Assembly (NCBI GenBank): GCA_024760905.1
Contig: CM045751.1
Location: 13,991,001 to 14,055,000, forward strand
Source of the DNA: Plotosus lineatus
Lineage: Eukaryota > Chordata > Actinopteri > Siluriformes > Plotosidae
DNA: 64,000 bases
Reading direction: 5' to 3'
Part shown: in pieces, positions 36,657 to 49,578 of the stretch
How positions within the stretch are numbered: the stretch's first letter is position 1
Layout: each line of letters begins with the position of its first letter
Notes under the pieces: generated by a model
Database searches by the model: none
Seen by the model: only the letters and a program-made list of their open reading frames with translations
Told to the model about the DNA's origin: nothing
Position numbers and translations under genes: made by a program

Positions 36657-37023
36657 TTGGGTGTGCATTTAATTGACTGCAAGCAATATTATCTCAGATG
36701 TTCACAGTCTTTAATAACTAGAAATAGATGTCTAAGTCAGGTTTGTGTGTGCGTGTGTGTGTGTGTGTGTGAGAGAGACAGAGCGAGAGAGAGTGTATGT
36801 GGGAGAACATTGAGAAGGTCTCACAATGACCTTTACACAATCCCTGAGCACATGTGATGTAGAAGAGCCAATAAAGATAATGAAAAAAGCAAAGGCAATT
36901 AAAGTAGTGACAGCTCTCCCTCTCTGTGTGTGTGCGTGCGTGGGTGGGTGTGACAGAAGCACAGACAACTTTCTGCACACATATGATAAAATATATGGTC
37001 TATATATAAAAGTCAGGCAGTGT

Positions 37024-37078
<55 letters not shown>

Positions 37079-37553
37079 TGATAAGTACTATAAATGCAAA
37101 TATAGAGAAATACAGCTTCCTCATCTTTTCTCATTATGCTCTGACTTCCCTGCACGCTGATACGTTCTGCATAACCGGCAGCAATCATTAGTGGCCTCGC
37201 GCCGGTCCAGCTGCAGCACCACCAATTATTTTTAAAAGGCAGAACTGAAAACAGACAATTGACACACAGCACTGCGCGCACACCCAGCACCGATCGTTAC
37301 TCCCACAATCAGGGCAGAAAAGAAGTTGCTCCGGATGGGGTTTCTGCTCCTGATTTTATTATAATTATTTATTTAAGCCTGTGGAGTTTGCTGACCACAA
37401 AATGACAAGGCTGCTTTTCCTTGACCAATTAAAGAAAGACAGAAAGTGGGCCTGTGCGTGTGCAACACTGACAGCACTTAAAGAGAATGATGTGAAGACT
37501 GAAAGTGAGAGAGACAGCATATAAGACAGAGAGGGAGAAAGGGTGGGGAGAGA

Positions 37554-37607
<54 letters not shown>

Positions 37608-38177
37608 AGTGTCCATATGACTGATCTGACTTAAGTGGAATCCACATCCACACTCTGATCAACAAGTCGCACTTCTACACTACACTCACTTCAACAGCTC
37701 AGAGGAAACAATGCTGTACCGAGAAATGCTACATAGTATAAGGCCACACACTGAAATGTTGTGAATTTACTCTTAATTTATAGCAGCACAACATCTATGG
37801 TACTCTGCATAAGTATTCATTAGTCACTCTAGACATATTCATCCCTTTCACGCGAACTCTCGGAAGTGCTGTGGATTTTGACCTGTATATCTCACGGCCT
37901 GGATGTGTAGATCATGACGTTGACTCTTCTGCTTATATTTGAGATCTAAATGTGCCCAAATGGACACACAAGCTTCAGTATTACAGGCTTTCTCAATATC
38001 TTGATGTGACATGATTTGGCATCATATCTTAGGAGAGAGGGGGTCTCACCTTGTCCTGAGAGATGCGACTCTGACTACGCAGCTGCTGCAGTTCGGTACT
38101 CAACTCGGTGATCATCTCCTCTTTCTGGATCAGCTGCTGCTGTAAGCGTGATATCTCCTGATGACACTCAGCCAGCT

Positions 38178-38224
<47 letters not shown>

Positions 38225-39722
38225 ATTCTCATAATGACAATCAGTTTGTGTCATACAATTGTAAGAACCAGTCAGATTTTTTGGTTTTTACAATAACAAC
38301 AACAGCAACAACAGTAATACGTATGAGATTTCCTTTCGGCTTTTTCCCTTTATCAGGGGTCGCCACAGCGAATAATTCGCACGTTTGATTTGGCATAGGT
38401 TTTTACGTCGGATGCCCTTCCTGACACAACCCTTTAGCAAGGGACAGAAACACGCTGACGGCTTCTTTTACATGAACCTCTCACCATAGACAGTGAGAGA
38501 CATGACCTGCCTTTGATAACCCAGTTAGCTGCACTGGGTGGGACAGTGACAACCTTGTGGAGAGTGGGACTCGAACCCCCAGCCTTAGGATCAGCGATCC
38601 AGCGCCCTATGCCACGAGACCACCACTGCCCCAGCACAACAACAACAACAACAATAATATACTTATATAATAATATAGAGGAAGAAGTATTACAATAATA
38701 ACTAAAAGTATTAGTAATAACAGTGCCAACAGTACTAGTAGTATAACAGTAACACTATTAGTAACAGTTTTAACAGTATTAGTACCAACAGTAATAACAG
38801 TTTAGGTGGTGATACAAATAACACTAAGTGGTAATAATACCAACAGTTATCAGTAGCAGCATTTACAGTATTAATAGAAATATTAGCATAATATAGAAAC
38901 AGTATCAGTAGTAACAGCACTAGCAGTATTAGCAGTGATGATACTAACAGTGTAATAAGTAAAATCTCTAATAGTTTTAGAAGTAAAACTACAATAGTAT
39001 TACAGTAGTTGTATCAGTACTAAAGCATTAGTAATAATATTATTCAGAGATTTAGATGTGAAAGTACTGAAAGTATTAGTAGGAACACTACTTATAGAAT
39101 TTGTAGTAATAGTTCTAACTGTATTAGCTGTAATAGTATCAACACTAAAAGTGGTAGTACTGACAGTATCAGTAGTGATACTGATAACAGTATTATTAAT
39201 ACTAACAGAGTTAGTAGTAGTAATAGTGACAGTATTAGGAGTCATAGTACGAACAGCACTAATAGTAATGGTACTGTTAGTAATGATGATTTAATGAAAA
39301 GAAGTATTAATATTAAGAATTTTAATTGTAATAGTACTAACAATATTAGTAGTAGGAATACCAACATTATTAGTAGTAATAGTACCGACAGTATTAGTAG
39401 TAGCAAATTATTAACAGTATTAGTTATAATTGAGTAGTGAGAGTACTACAGATAAAGTACTAATAGCAGCAGTGATACTACTAGCAGTAACTGTATACTA
39501 CAATAAAATACATAAAATTCTGTTTATATTTTACTATAGAAAAGCTTTAATTTGTTACAAACAATTATATGCTAATCAACATTTTTTAGAAAGCTCTAAA
39601 CCTCTTGGCTGAAAGTCTTGATGGTAGTGTTTCGCTCCTGCAACTGTGTCCTCTTGTCTACTTCTTCCTCCTGTAACCTGAGGGTGGTGCTGCGTAGCTC
39701 ACACAGCCGCTCCTGCAGCTAC

Positions 39723-39766
<44 letters not shown>

Positions 39767-41895
39767 CAGAAAGAAAGACAAAAAGACAGGTGACACTCAC
39801 ACAAGGGGGTACCACAATCATTTGACATGTGTGTCAGAGTGTTATTTAAAGCTAAGAGCTGGAGGATTTGCTCACCTGTCAGTCAAACGACAGACAGTTT
39901 GTTTGGAGTGACAGATATTAAACTGGAATCACAGAAATACATCTTCAACAGGATTCGAGGAAGTAAGTGCATCAACCTTGTTATAGCTATTAAAGAATTA
40001 GATTGAAGTTGCATACAGATGAGCCATCGACTGATCGATATACTTTACTTCCTGAGAGAGGAAGAAAAACATTCCTTCAGGATCTTTGCAGGTCTGGGTC
40101 ACATTTAGCTAAATCATTCCCTGGGAGGGCGGGAAGTAATTACTAAGTTTTAAAGGAGAAATTTGGAGGGAGTCTAATTGAATTGGTACAGAATTACTTG
40201 TGGAAGTTCATTCAGAGAAGACACAGAGACACAGTGATAAAAGTGCTACATTTGATGAAAAAATTTAATTAATTAATTAATTATATATACACCGTATTCG
40301 ACGTAATGAGCGCCCTGCTCCAATAAGCCCCCCCCCCCCCTGTTTTTTTTTATCTTATGTCTAATAACCACCCATGTGTACTGGGAGCAAAATGGTAGAT
40401 CAAACTTACCAATTTTATTTGATCAGTCTCTGTAACGGTAAAATGAGGCGTTCACTGCCTGTAAAAGTGAGTTCATACGGTATTTCAAGACCCCCTGCTA
40501 CTGGGGAATGTCTATAATGTTCATCAGTAACAATACATTTGATTGTTGTGCTGTGCTTTAAAAAAACAGGAAAATATTTTGCTGTGTTCTCTTGGTAAAT
40601 GTCCAACAAGATGAACCATTAGAAACGGCTACAGCAAAACTATGGGATGCTCTGAATGAATGGAGAGATGAGCCAGATATGGACTTATCAGAAAGTGATG
40701 ACAAGTATTTTTCACCCGATTCTCCTACTCACTAACTTTATAAATTTAAGGACGTTCCCGGACATGTGCTTTTCAACGTGCCATGTGCTAAAGTTGACCT
40801 TTGTGTTGATTGGTTCAACATGCCGTGTGCTAAAGTTGATATTCGTGTTGACTGGCTCGATTTTACATCAGGGGAAAATATTATATATATAATAAATAAA
40901 TATTCAAAATACATGTGTGTAAACCACTGTTACCACTTTTCATACGTATCTTGTTCATTGCCCCTAATTTCAGGATGCAATTGCATACCGGTGTCATTAC
41001 TCTGTTTAAATTGACATGTTGTACTGTTACATGCTAAGCTAACTCACCTAGCTAATGTTAATAAAGAACATATTTTGATTGTGTATATTTTAATAGTGTG
41101 CAAATACAATAATTAAGACTCTGGTAATGAAATCACACTCACTGTCAAAGTGTAAGAAATGTGACCAAAGTTAGAACAATTTTTATAAAATTGGAAGGAA
41201 TTGTGTCTCATTTGCATACATTCATGTGCGACATGGTTCTATAATGGTAAACCCGCCTGTCTAACAACAAGAAGGTCCTCGGTTTGATTCCTAGACCTGG
41301 GTGATTCTGCGTAGTTTGCATGTTCCCTACATGACTGCATCTATTTCATCTGCATTCTCAGGTTTCCACCCACAGTCAAAGCTGGCTCATTAGGCTAATA
41401 AGCTGTTTCAAATTGCCCCTGGGTGTGGATGTGAATGTGAATGCTTATGTGTGGGTTGGTCTAGCAAGCTGTTTAGAGTGTACCTTGCCTTTGCCCTGTG
41501 TTCGCTGAGATTGGCTCCAACGACCCTAACAGTATTAAGAATGATGTTTGGCAAATGAATAATTGAGTGATGAATATTGATATTATAATGTTGTCAACAT
41601 ATAAACAATTTTAAACTATTCTTCTTGATAAAATAAAAATCAAGTTCAACATGGAAAGTTAATAGTGTGCATGTATTTGCATGCCAGTTTGTGTGTTTGT
41701 GTATGTGTACCTGATTTCTAATAGTTTCCAAATCAGTTTGGAGTTGATTTTTCTCAGTCTCCAGTCTGTCCTCTCTCTGGCGTGTTCTCTGTACCCAGTC
41801 CAGCTGTTCTTGTTGTCGGGCCTGTTCCTGTGCCAGCTCCAGACGCAGAGCCTGAACTGTCACCGAGTGTCCCTTTAGCTTGCGTGGACAGACAA

Positions 41896-41968
<73 letters not shown>

Positions 41969-44900
41969 TCTTATCCATGATGACTGACACGAATGCCTGG
42001 TTGTTTGTGTTATGTACAAACTGGAATCCAAAAAAGTTGGGTCACATATAAATTATGAATGAAAACTGAATGCAATGATCAGGAAGTGCCAAATTTTAAT
42101 ATTTTATTCTGAATAGAACATAGATGACAGGTCAAAAGTTTAAACTGAGAAAATATATAAGTTTAAGGGGAAAATATGTTGATTTTAAATTTCATGGTGT
42201 CAACAAATCTCAAAAAAGTTGGGACAGGTAACAATAAGAGGCTGGAAAAGTCAATTACACTTATAACAAACAGCTGGAAGACCAATTACCACTGATGAGG
42301 TCCATTGGTAACATGACTGAGTATAAAAAGAGCTTCTCAGAGTGGCAGTGTCTCTCAGAAGCGAAGATGGGTAGAGGATCACCGAATCCCCCAATGATGC
42401 GCAAAAAGATAGTGGAGCAATATCAGAAAGGTGTTTCCCAGCAAAAAATTGCAAAGGGTTTGAAGTTATCATCATCTACAGTGCATAACATCATTCAAAG
42501 ATTGAGAGAATCTGGAACAATCTCTGTGCGTAAGGGTCAAGGCCGAAAAACCATACTGGATGGAAACGGCACTGCACCACAAACAGGAATGCTACTGTAA
42601 GGGAAATCACAGAATGGGTTCAGCAATACTTCCCGAAACCATTGTCGGTGAACACAATCCACTGTGCCATCCACCGTTGCCAGCTGAAACTCTACAGTAC
42701 AAAGACGAAGCGATTTCTAAACAGGACCCTGAAGTGCAGGCACTTTCCCTGGGCCAGGGGTCATTTAAAATGGGGTGTGGCAAAGTGGAAAACTGTTCTG
42801 TGGTCAGACGAATCACGATTCAAAGTTCTTTATGGACTACCGGGATGCCATGTCATTGAGACTAAAGAGGACAAGGACAACCCAAGTTGTTATCAGCGCT
42901 CAGTTCAAAAACCTGCACCTGTGATGGTATGGGGTTGCATGAGCGGGTGTGGCATGGGCAGTTTGCACATCTGGAAAAGCATCATCAATGCAGAAAGGTA
43001 TGTTCAGGTTCTAGAACAACGTATGCTCCCAGAGAAGACTTTGCATTTTTCAACATGATAATGCCAGACCACTTGCAGCATTAATCACAACATCATGGCT
43101 GCGTAGGAAAAGGATCCGGGTATTGAAATGGCCAGCCTGCAGTCCAGATCTTTCACTTATAGAGAACAATTTCTGCATCATAAAGAGGAAGGTGCAACAA
43201 AGAAGACCCAAGACAGTTGAACAGTTCGAAGCCTGTAATAGACAAGAATGGGGCAGCTTTCATATTTATAAACTTGAGAAACTTGTCTCCTCAGTCCCCA
43301 GACGTTTGCAGACTGCTGTAAGAAAAAGAGGGGATGCCTCACGGTAGTGAAAATGGCCATGTCCCAACTTTTTTGAGATTTGTTGACACCATGAAACTTA
43401 AAATCCACATATTTTCCCTTAAAATTATACATTTTCTCAGTTTAAAATTTTGACCTGCCATCAATGTTCTATTCAGAATAAACTATTGAAATTTGGCACT
43501 TCCACATCATTGCATTCTGTTTTTATTCACAAATTGTATAGTGTCCCAAATTTTTTGGAATGTGATTTGTAGATACTCGTCAAGCTCAGGTCTGTATTTA
43601 CCAAACAAGAAGTTAAAGCAAAAGCAGGGAGTAAATGATCTGCTGTGTTCAGAATGAAAGGAAAAAAAGGAAAGTTCATGAGGACAAAACTATCCTTTGG
43701 TTGTAAATGTGTTTAAATATGGTTGTGATTAGTGATGTCAATATGGTTGTGATTAGTGATGTCCTGCAACATGCCCTTTCTCTGTGCAAACCAGGATAAA
43801 GTACCTGCGAAAGATGAATGAAGAAATGTATTTTCATAACAACTGCTATGAATAGCCAGCAAAATCATTTACAGCAGCTTTAACACCATGCAGGACTGAT
43901 TAATACTGTATGCAGGTTGTGATTACCTGCTCCTGCACATGTGTAAAGCTTTCCTTGGTGCTCCTTAGATCCTTTTGGAGCCCCTGGTTCTCATGCTGAA
44001 GCCGTAAAACCTCCTGCTGGGCGCCAAGCTGAGCCTGTCTGCTGCTGGTGGCATCCAGCTTCACCTGCTCCAACTGAGTCCTGCAGATCAAAGTATTCAA
44101 TGACACCTGTGTGGTCGTTTAAGGTGTACAGGACTTGTGTTGCATAACAGAGAACAGAAATGACTCAAACTGTTAACTGGAAACACAAGAGAAATGAGTG
44201 TACAACATTACGTGACCTCAGGACTACAAGTAAGACTATTGGAGGACATGAACTCTGTAAAAAAGCTGGTTTATTTTCACCGCAAACTATCACACAACAA
44301 TCCACACCTCCTCCACCGCATCCAATTTGCTGTAATTCTTTATCTCTCTACTGTTTAATCAGACTCAAGTAGCTCACTCTGTCTTAATTGGAACACAATT
44401 GCGTATAGAAATGGTGCGCCGGCAGAAAAAGGCAGGATGTTGGTTGTAATCAGAAAAAGCGAAATTAAACGTTTAATGAATGAGCCTTGGAGCTAATTAG
44501 AGACGGGTGGAGGATGAGGATGAAGATGAGCTCAGCCACCCAGGGAGCCCGAGAGCATGAATCACAGCTCACAAAGCGTCAGCCAGAGCAGCTGATCCAA
44601 TTAAAGACCGATTCCATCTCTATGCATCAGTCTCTTTTATCACAAACTCTAAACTTACATTCAGAACATGGAAAATCCCGGTATATACAGCTGCAGTGTC
44701 TACATTCAGCACTGCGGCAGGTCCCACATGGACGCTCGAAAGACTTATGTTTTCCAGATACGGTTTATGCTGCTCGTTTCAGCGGATAATCACCTTGATC
44801 TTGTAGATTTGTCACCAAGAGCTGCTCCTGTAATCATTAAGACTGTTTTGTATTCATTCCAAGAGTCTTCTTCAAGCTCTGAGCCTCCTTCCAACACAAC

Positions 44901-46104
44901 ACACTCACTAGTTCTTGTCTTTACCTTTCATCTTTTATGACTGTATAGGGTCAATGTTTCATCACCATGTCATCTTGAAGACGTTTTCCTTGCTGTTCAC
45001 ACCTCTAAAATCTTTATCCCCATTTGGATTTTTAAAAATCTACTATGATGATGTCTATGATGATGTGTGCTGATTAAGCCCAAACTGTTGGGTCATGACC
45101 TTACTTGGGGTCACTTCATTTACAAATATGGTCATGAGAGAAAGCTCATAATTTTCTTATTTGGTTATTTGTAAAATTATAATTTCATGTGCAAATTCTA
45201 ATTATTATGAGTCAAATTCACACCAACCACCTTTAAAGTATGTTATACATTTCTTTATCCTCAGCCAAAAAAAGATGGACAAGTTCGCTGTAGGCCTTCT
45301 TCCAAATTAACACAGGGTCTCCAGTCACCAGTGCCTAATCACTATTCCAGACATTACAGTGCAATAACACCCCTACTGTAAGTGTTTATAGGTGACCCCT
45401 GAAAAAGGGAAAAAGCTGAAAGGAAAAAAAAAACAAAAAAAAAAACAAGACTAGAATTAAGTGCAATTGCGCATCCACTCCAGTAGTTGGCAGTGGCGCT
45501 CTCAGTGTCGCGCTATGGTGTAGGAGAAAAAGCACAGAGCAAACTATATGAAGTAAACACTAGTCATGCTTGGGGGGGGTGTGAAATGATATTTTTTTCT
45601 TCCTAGAGGGGGCGTCACAGAAAATAATTGAGAAGCACTGTGCAAGGCATTCTCGGAGCGTGGAGGAATACACGCAGAAGAATATGAAGCTAATCGGCCT
45701 GGAAAAGCCATTTCGAGGAGAGCTCGTAAAGTAAATTTTTGCTCATTGGATGGAACAGATTTTTAGCGAGTTCGAAGCTCATATAATGGAAAAATCGTTA
45801 TAAGGGACACTCGCTAGACAAGGTGCCACTGTATGTATAGGTGTGTGTGCATGTGTATATATATATTGTATAGTGGTACCTCACCTTATGAAATTAATCT
45901 GTTCCAGAGCCCGTAACCTGGATTTTTCCTAAGTAGAACTGCATTTTACATGTAAATTTGTTCCAAGGCCCCCAATACTACTCTTTAAAAATTATAAAAG
46001 CATGCCTTTTAGGGTACTTACTTCGTGTTGTCCATGTCTTCTTAGTAGAGTTATAGTCTTACACATGTTTATGCAAGGTTAAAAGCCTGAGCCAAAAAAT
46101 AAAG

Positions 46105-46139
<35 letters not shown>

Positions 46140-48106
46140 CTTGGTTGTTTGTATGATATGTAGAATGTAGAATCCTATGTGAAAATGCCTCAGCAGATTA
46201 TGACAGTGATGTAGCAGCCCACTGCTCCATGTGAAGGTGTGGTACACCCTGAACAGCTAGCTAGACCATTGCAGGACACCCAACAGCACAACCATTCACA
46301 CTCACACCTAGTTGCAAATAGGAACCACCAGTCTACTGTGCATGTTTTTGGATTGTCAGAGGAAACCGGAGTACCCAGAGGAACCCAACGCAAGCGCAGG
46401 GAGAACATGCAAACTCCACACAGAAACGCCCTGAGCCTGGTAATCCAACCTGGGACCTTCTTGCTGTGAGGTGAATGTGCTGATCAATGACCCACTGTGT
46501 CACCTGTAATTTATACATGTGGATTTATATTTACAGCTGTATATAGTTATATTTATAATTGTATCTTGGTTATTATAGCACTGAAGCTGATGACCTTGGA
46601 TGAATAATCGGCAGTCTATTAGAAAGTTGATCAATCATGATTTTTAATCAGAGTCATCGTATTTCTCGTGGAAAATAAGTAGATTTTATATTACACCACT
46701 CCCAGGGTGAAAGATTATAACTCAGACAGAATAGAGGAGAGAAGGAAAAGAGGAAAAACAGACGAGATGCATCACCAGATTGAGGATATTATGAAAATCT
46801 GTCACTTTCAATTAGGAAAGTAAGAAAAACTGAGCCTAAAGCCCTGCCTTCCTTTATAATCTCTCACACACAACCCCACCCCCACCCCCTCCCTCCCACC
46901 TGCTCATTGACAAACTGGCCACAGTAACAGCAAATCGATGTCCCGCGCGATTCCCAAGCCCACCCTCACCAGGATGATCAATATCCCTGGCAATTAGAAT
47001 CCCCTATCTGCATGGCTGCAGGGACCTCGCGGTGTCTCCACGGCCCACAAACACCCAATTTAGTCCTCAGCCTATCGCTTAATTACTAAATCCTCCATAA
47101 TGCGTATTGGCAGGTGGATGGCGGTGCTTTAGCGTGAGATCCTGTGCCTGAATGAACAAGTGACTGTTTGGCAAACAGTGGACTAAGATGCTGAGAAGTC
47201 ACTGCTGCGCATCGCTTCGTGATTGTTTCATCTGGTCTCGAGGCGATGGTGTGAACTGATGAAGACACTCATGGCAGATGGAGGAAGTGTTCAGAGAGTT
47301 TCTCAGATTGAGTGAAATCTCCTAAGGAGTTTGTGTTGTGTACCTGCAGTCATGGAGCTCCTGCTTGCTCGATTCCAGTGTCTGTTGGACTCTCCTGAGC
47401 TCGGCGTGAAGTCTCCTCTGGACATTCTCTGCCCGTATCACCTCAGCTACTTGCTCTGCCAGCTGCTCCTGCACTTGTTGATGCCCGCCCTCCAGCAGCA
47501 GCACCTTCTCCTCATGGCGGGCCAGTTCCTGTACTAGAAGGTCACACACACACAGGTAAATACAGAGACATAAAATGTGCAGTTTCGTATTTAAAAAAAA
47601 AAAAAAACCTCATATCATCCTAGATTCTCACCACTGTCTCGGCAGCTACTCTGCGCCTCCTTCAGCTCATCGCGGACCTGCAGCAGTTGAGTATGCAGTA
47701 CACCACACTGGTTCTCAATCTCTCTCTTCTCTTTTTTGGCCTGCCTGAGGTCTACATGCAGAGTTTGAATGGTGGCGGCATGCCTCTCCGCCTCGGCTGC
47801 CTTGCCTCGGATCTTCTCTCGTGCCTGGATCAGGTCTGCCTCAGACTGTCTCAGGAGCGTGTCTCTTTTCTTTACAGTCTACAATGAAAAACATAGCATG
47901 CTAATTTCTTACACGTATTGCATACTTTAGGTGACATAGCAAGCAAGAAGTGTTTCTTTTTAAAATCTGGTTAATTAATGATTATAAGGAAGAAAGTCAG
48001 AGGTCAACCTCAAAGCAGAGCACAATCATTCATGATATTACCTAAAAAAATGTAGCTAGTGTTTGTAATTACACAACTCTGTGTTTGATTATAATCATTA
48101 AACAGG

Positions 48107-48156
<50 letters not shown>

Positions 48157-48332
48157 CTGCTCTTTCTGTACACACTTCCTTCGAGCTGCCTCTAGTTGTT
48201 CCTCCAGTTCGTTGACTCGAAGCTCTAGAGCGTCCATGTCAGCCTGTCTGCTCTGAGCCTGACAAACAGCATCAGCCTGGAGCTTCCTCATCGACTCCTG
48301 CAGCCTTCGCACTTCTGAAGCACGCATACATG

Positions 48333-48401
<69 letters not shown>

Positions 48402-49041
48402 CAACCAACGGATGTTTGTAATGTGCAGATTTCACTAGAATTGTGAGAAATGGGAGTCTTGGGTTTGATCGAACATCCCATTTATAATAAAGTAAAAGAA
48501 CCATACATCTCTTCATGACTGCAGGGTTTCAGCACTACTCAATCTCTCTAGTAGAGTAGTGACGTCACTGCTGATGCACTTTCACCAAACTCAAACAAAA
48601 ATCAACATTCCCTTTGGCACTGAAATGTCAGATATCTTCATCGTGTTTTCATTCCTAATATTTAATCATGATTGAAAAGGACTTGAACAAACTTGTTAAA
48701 TGCGTATCATGAGGAAGATGGTGGGGGGAAAAATGAAAAAAGATGGTGAGTGCAAGAGAGGAGTGACAGATGGGCAATTTGAGTAAGAGACAAAAATTGA
48801 GAGGGTGGGGAAAACAGACACCGAAACAGACAGAAAGACGAAGAGAGCGAGGAAGACAGACAGATAGACAGACATTGGGAGAGACTGGGATCGACAGACA
48901 AATAGACAGGCAGATGAAGACATACAAAGAAACAGAGATAAACAGGCAGACAGACACACAGATAGAAACAAAGATAGACAGACAGAAATATTGGCAGATA
49001 CACATAGAGACAGTGAGAGACAGAAATTCAGAGAAAGAGAA

Positions 49042-49079
<38 letters not shown>

Positions 49080-49543
49080 CGAAAACAAAATATAGTGCAG
49101 TAATGTAAAGAAGGTCAATTAATAGCTAATTGCTAAAGGGTTGTGACAGGAAGGGCATCCGACGTAAAAACCTCTGCCAAATCAAACGTGTGAATCATAT
49201 GATTCGCTGTAGCGACTCCCAAGTAAAAGGGAAAAAGCCGAAAGGAAGACAGACAGACAGACAAACAAATAAAATAATAATAATGGCAACAACCAGCTGA
49301 TCTCTTGTGTTTGCTGTTGTGTTTAGAATCTGGAGTTCATCACGACCCGTGATAAGAACTCTTCAGAGACGTGAGATGCTGAAGGAAGGATACAAAAAAA
49401 AAATTTGGAAGACGAGAACTGGAAGTTGAACTCACCCACCAGGCTGCCATCTCTCAGCTGCTTCTGCACCTGGACTTCATCTTTGAGCTTCTGCAGCTCT
49501 GACTGACAGGTTCCAGAATGCTCCAGGGCCCGGGCCAGTGACT

Positions 49544-49578
<35 letters not shown>

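Noticed and set aside
38735..39294. Hydrophobic or Thr/Asn-rich open frames on both strands
   Set aside because: Produced by the degenerate triplet repeat; the two strands give equally long frames.
48655..49118. Long Ser/Leu/Cys-rich open frames on the - strand
   Set aside because: They are translations of the purine-rich GACA/GAGA tract; no splice context or domain.
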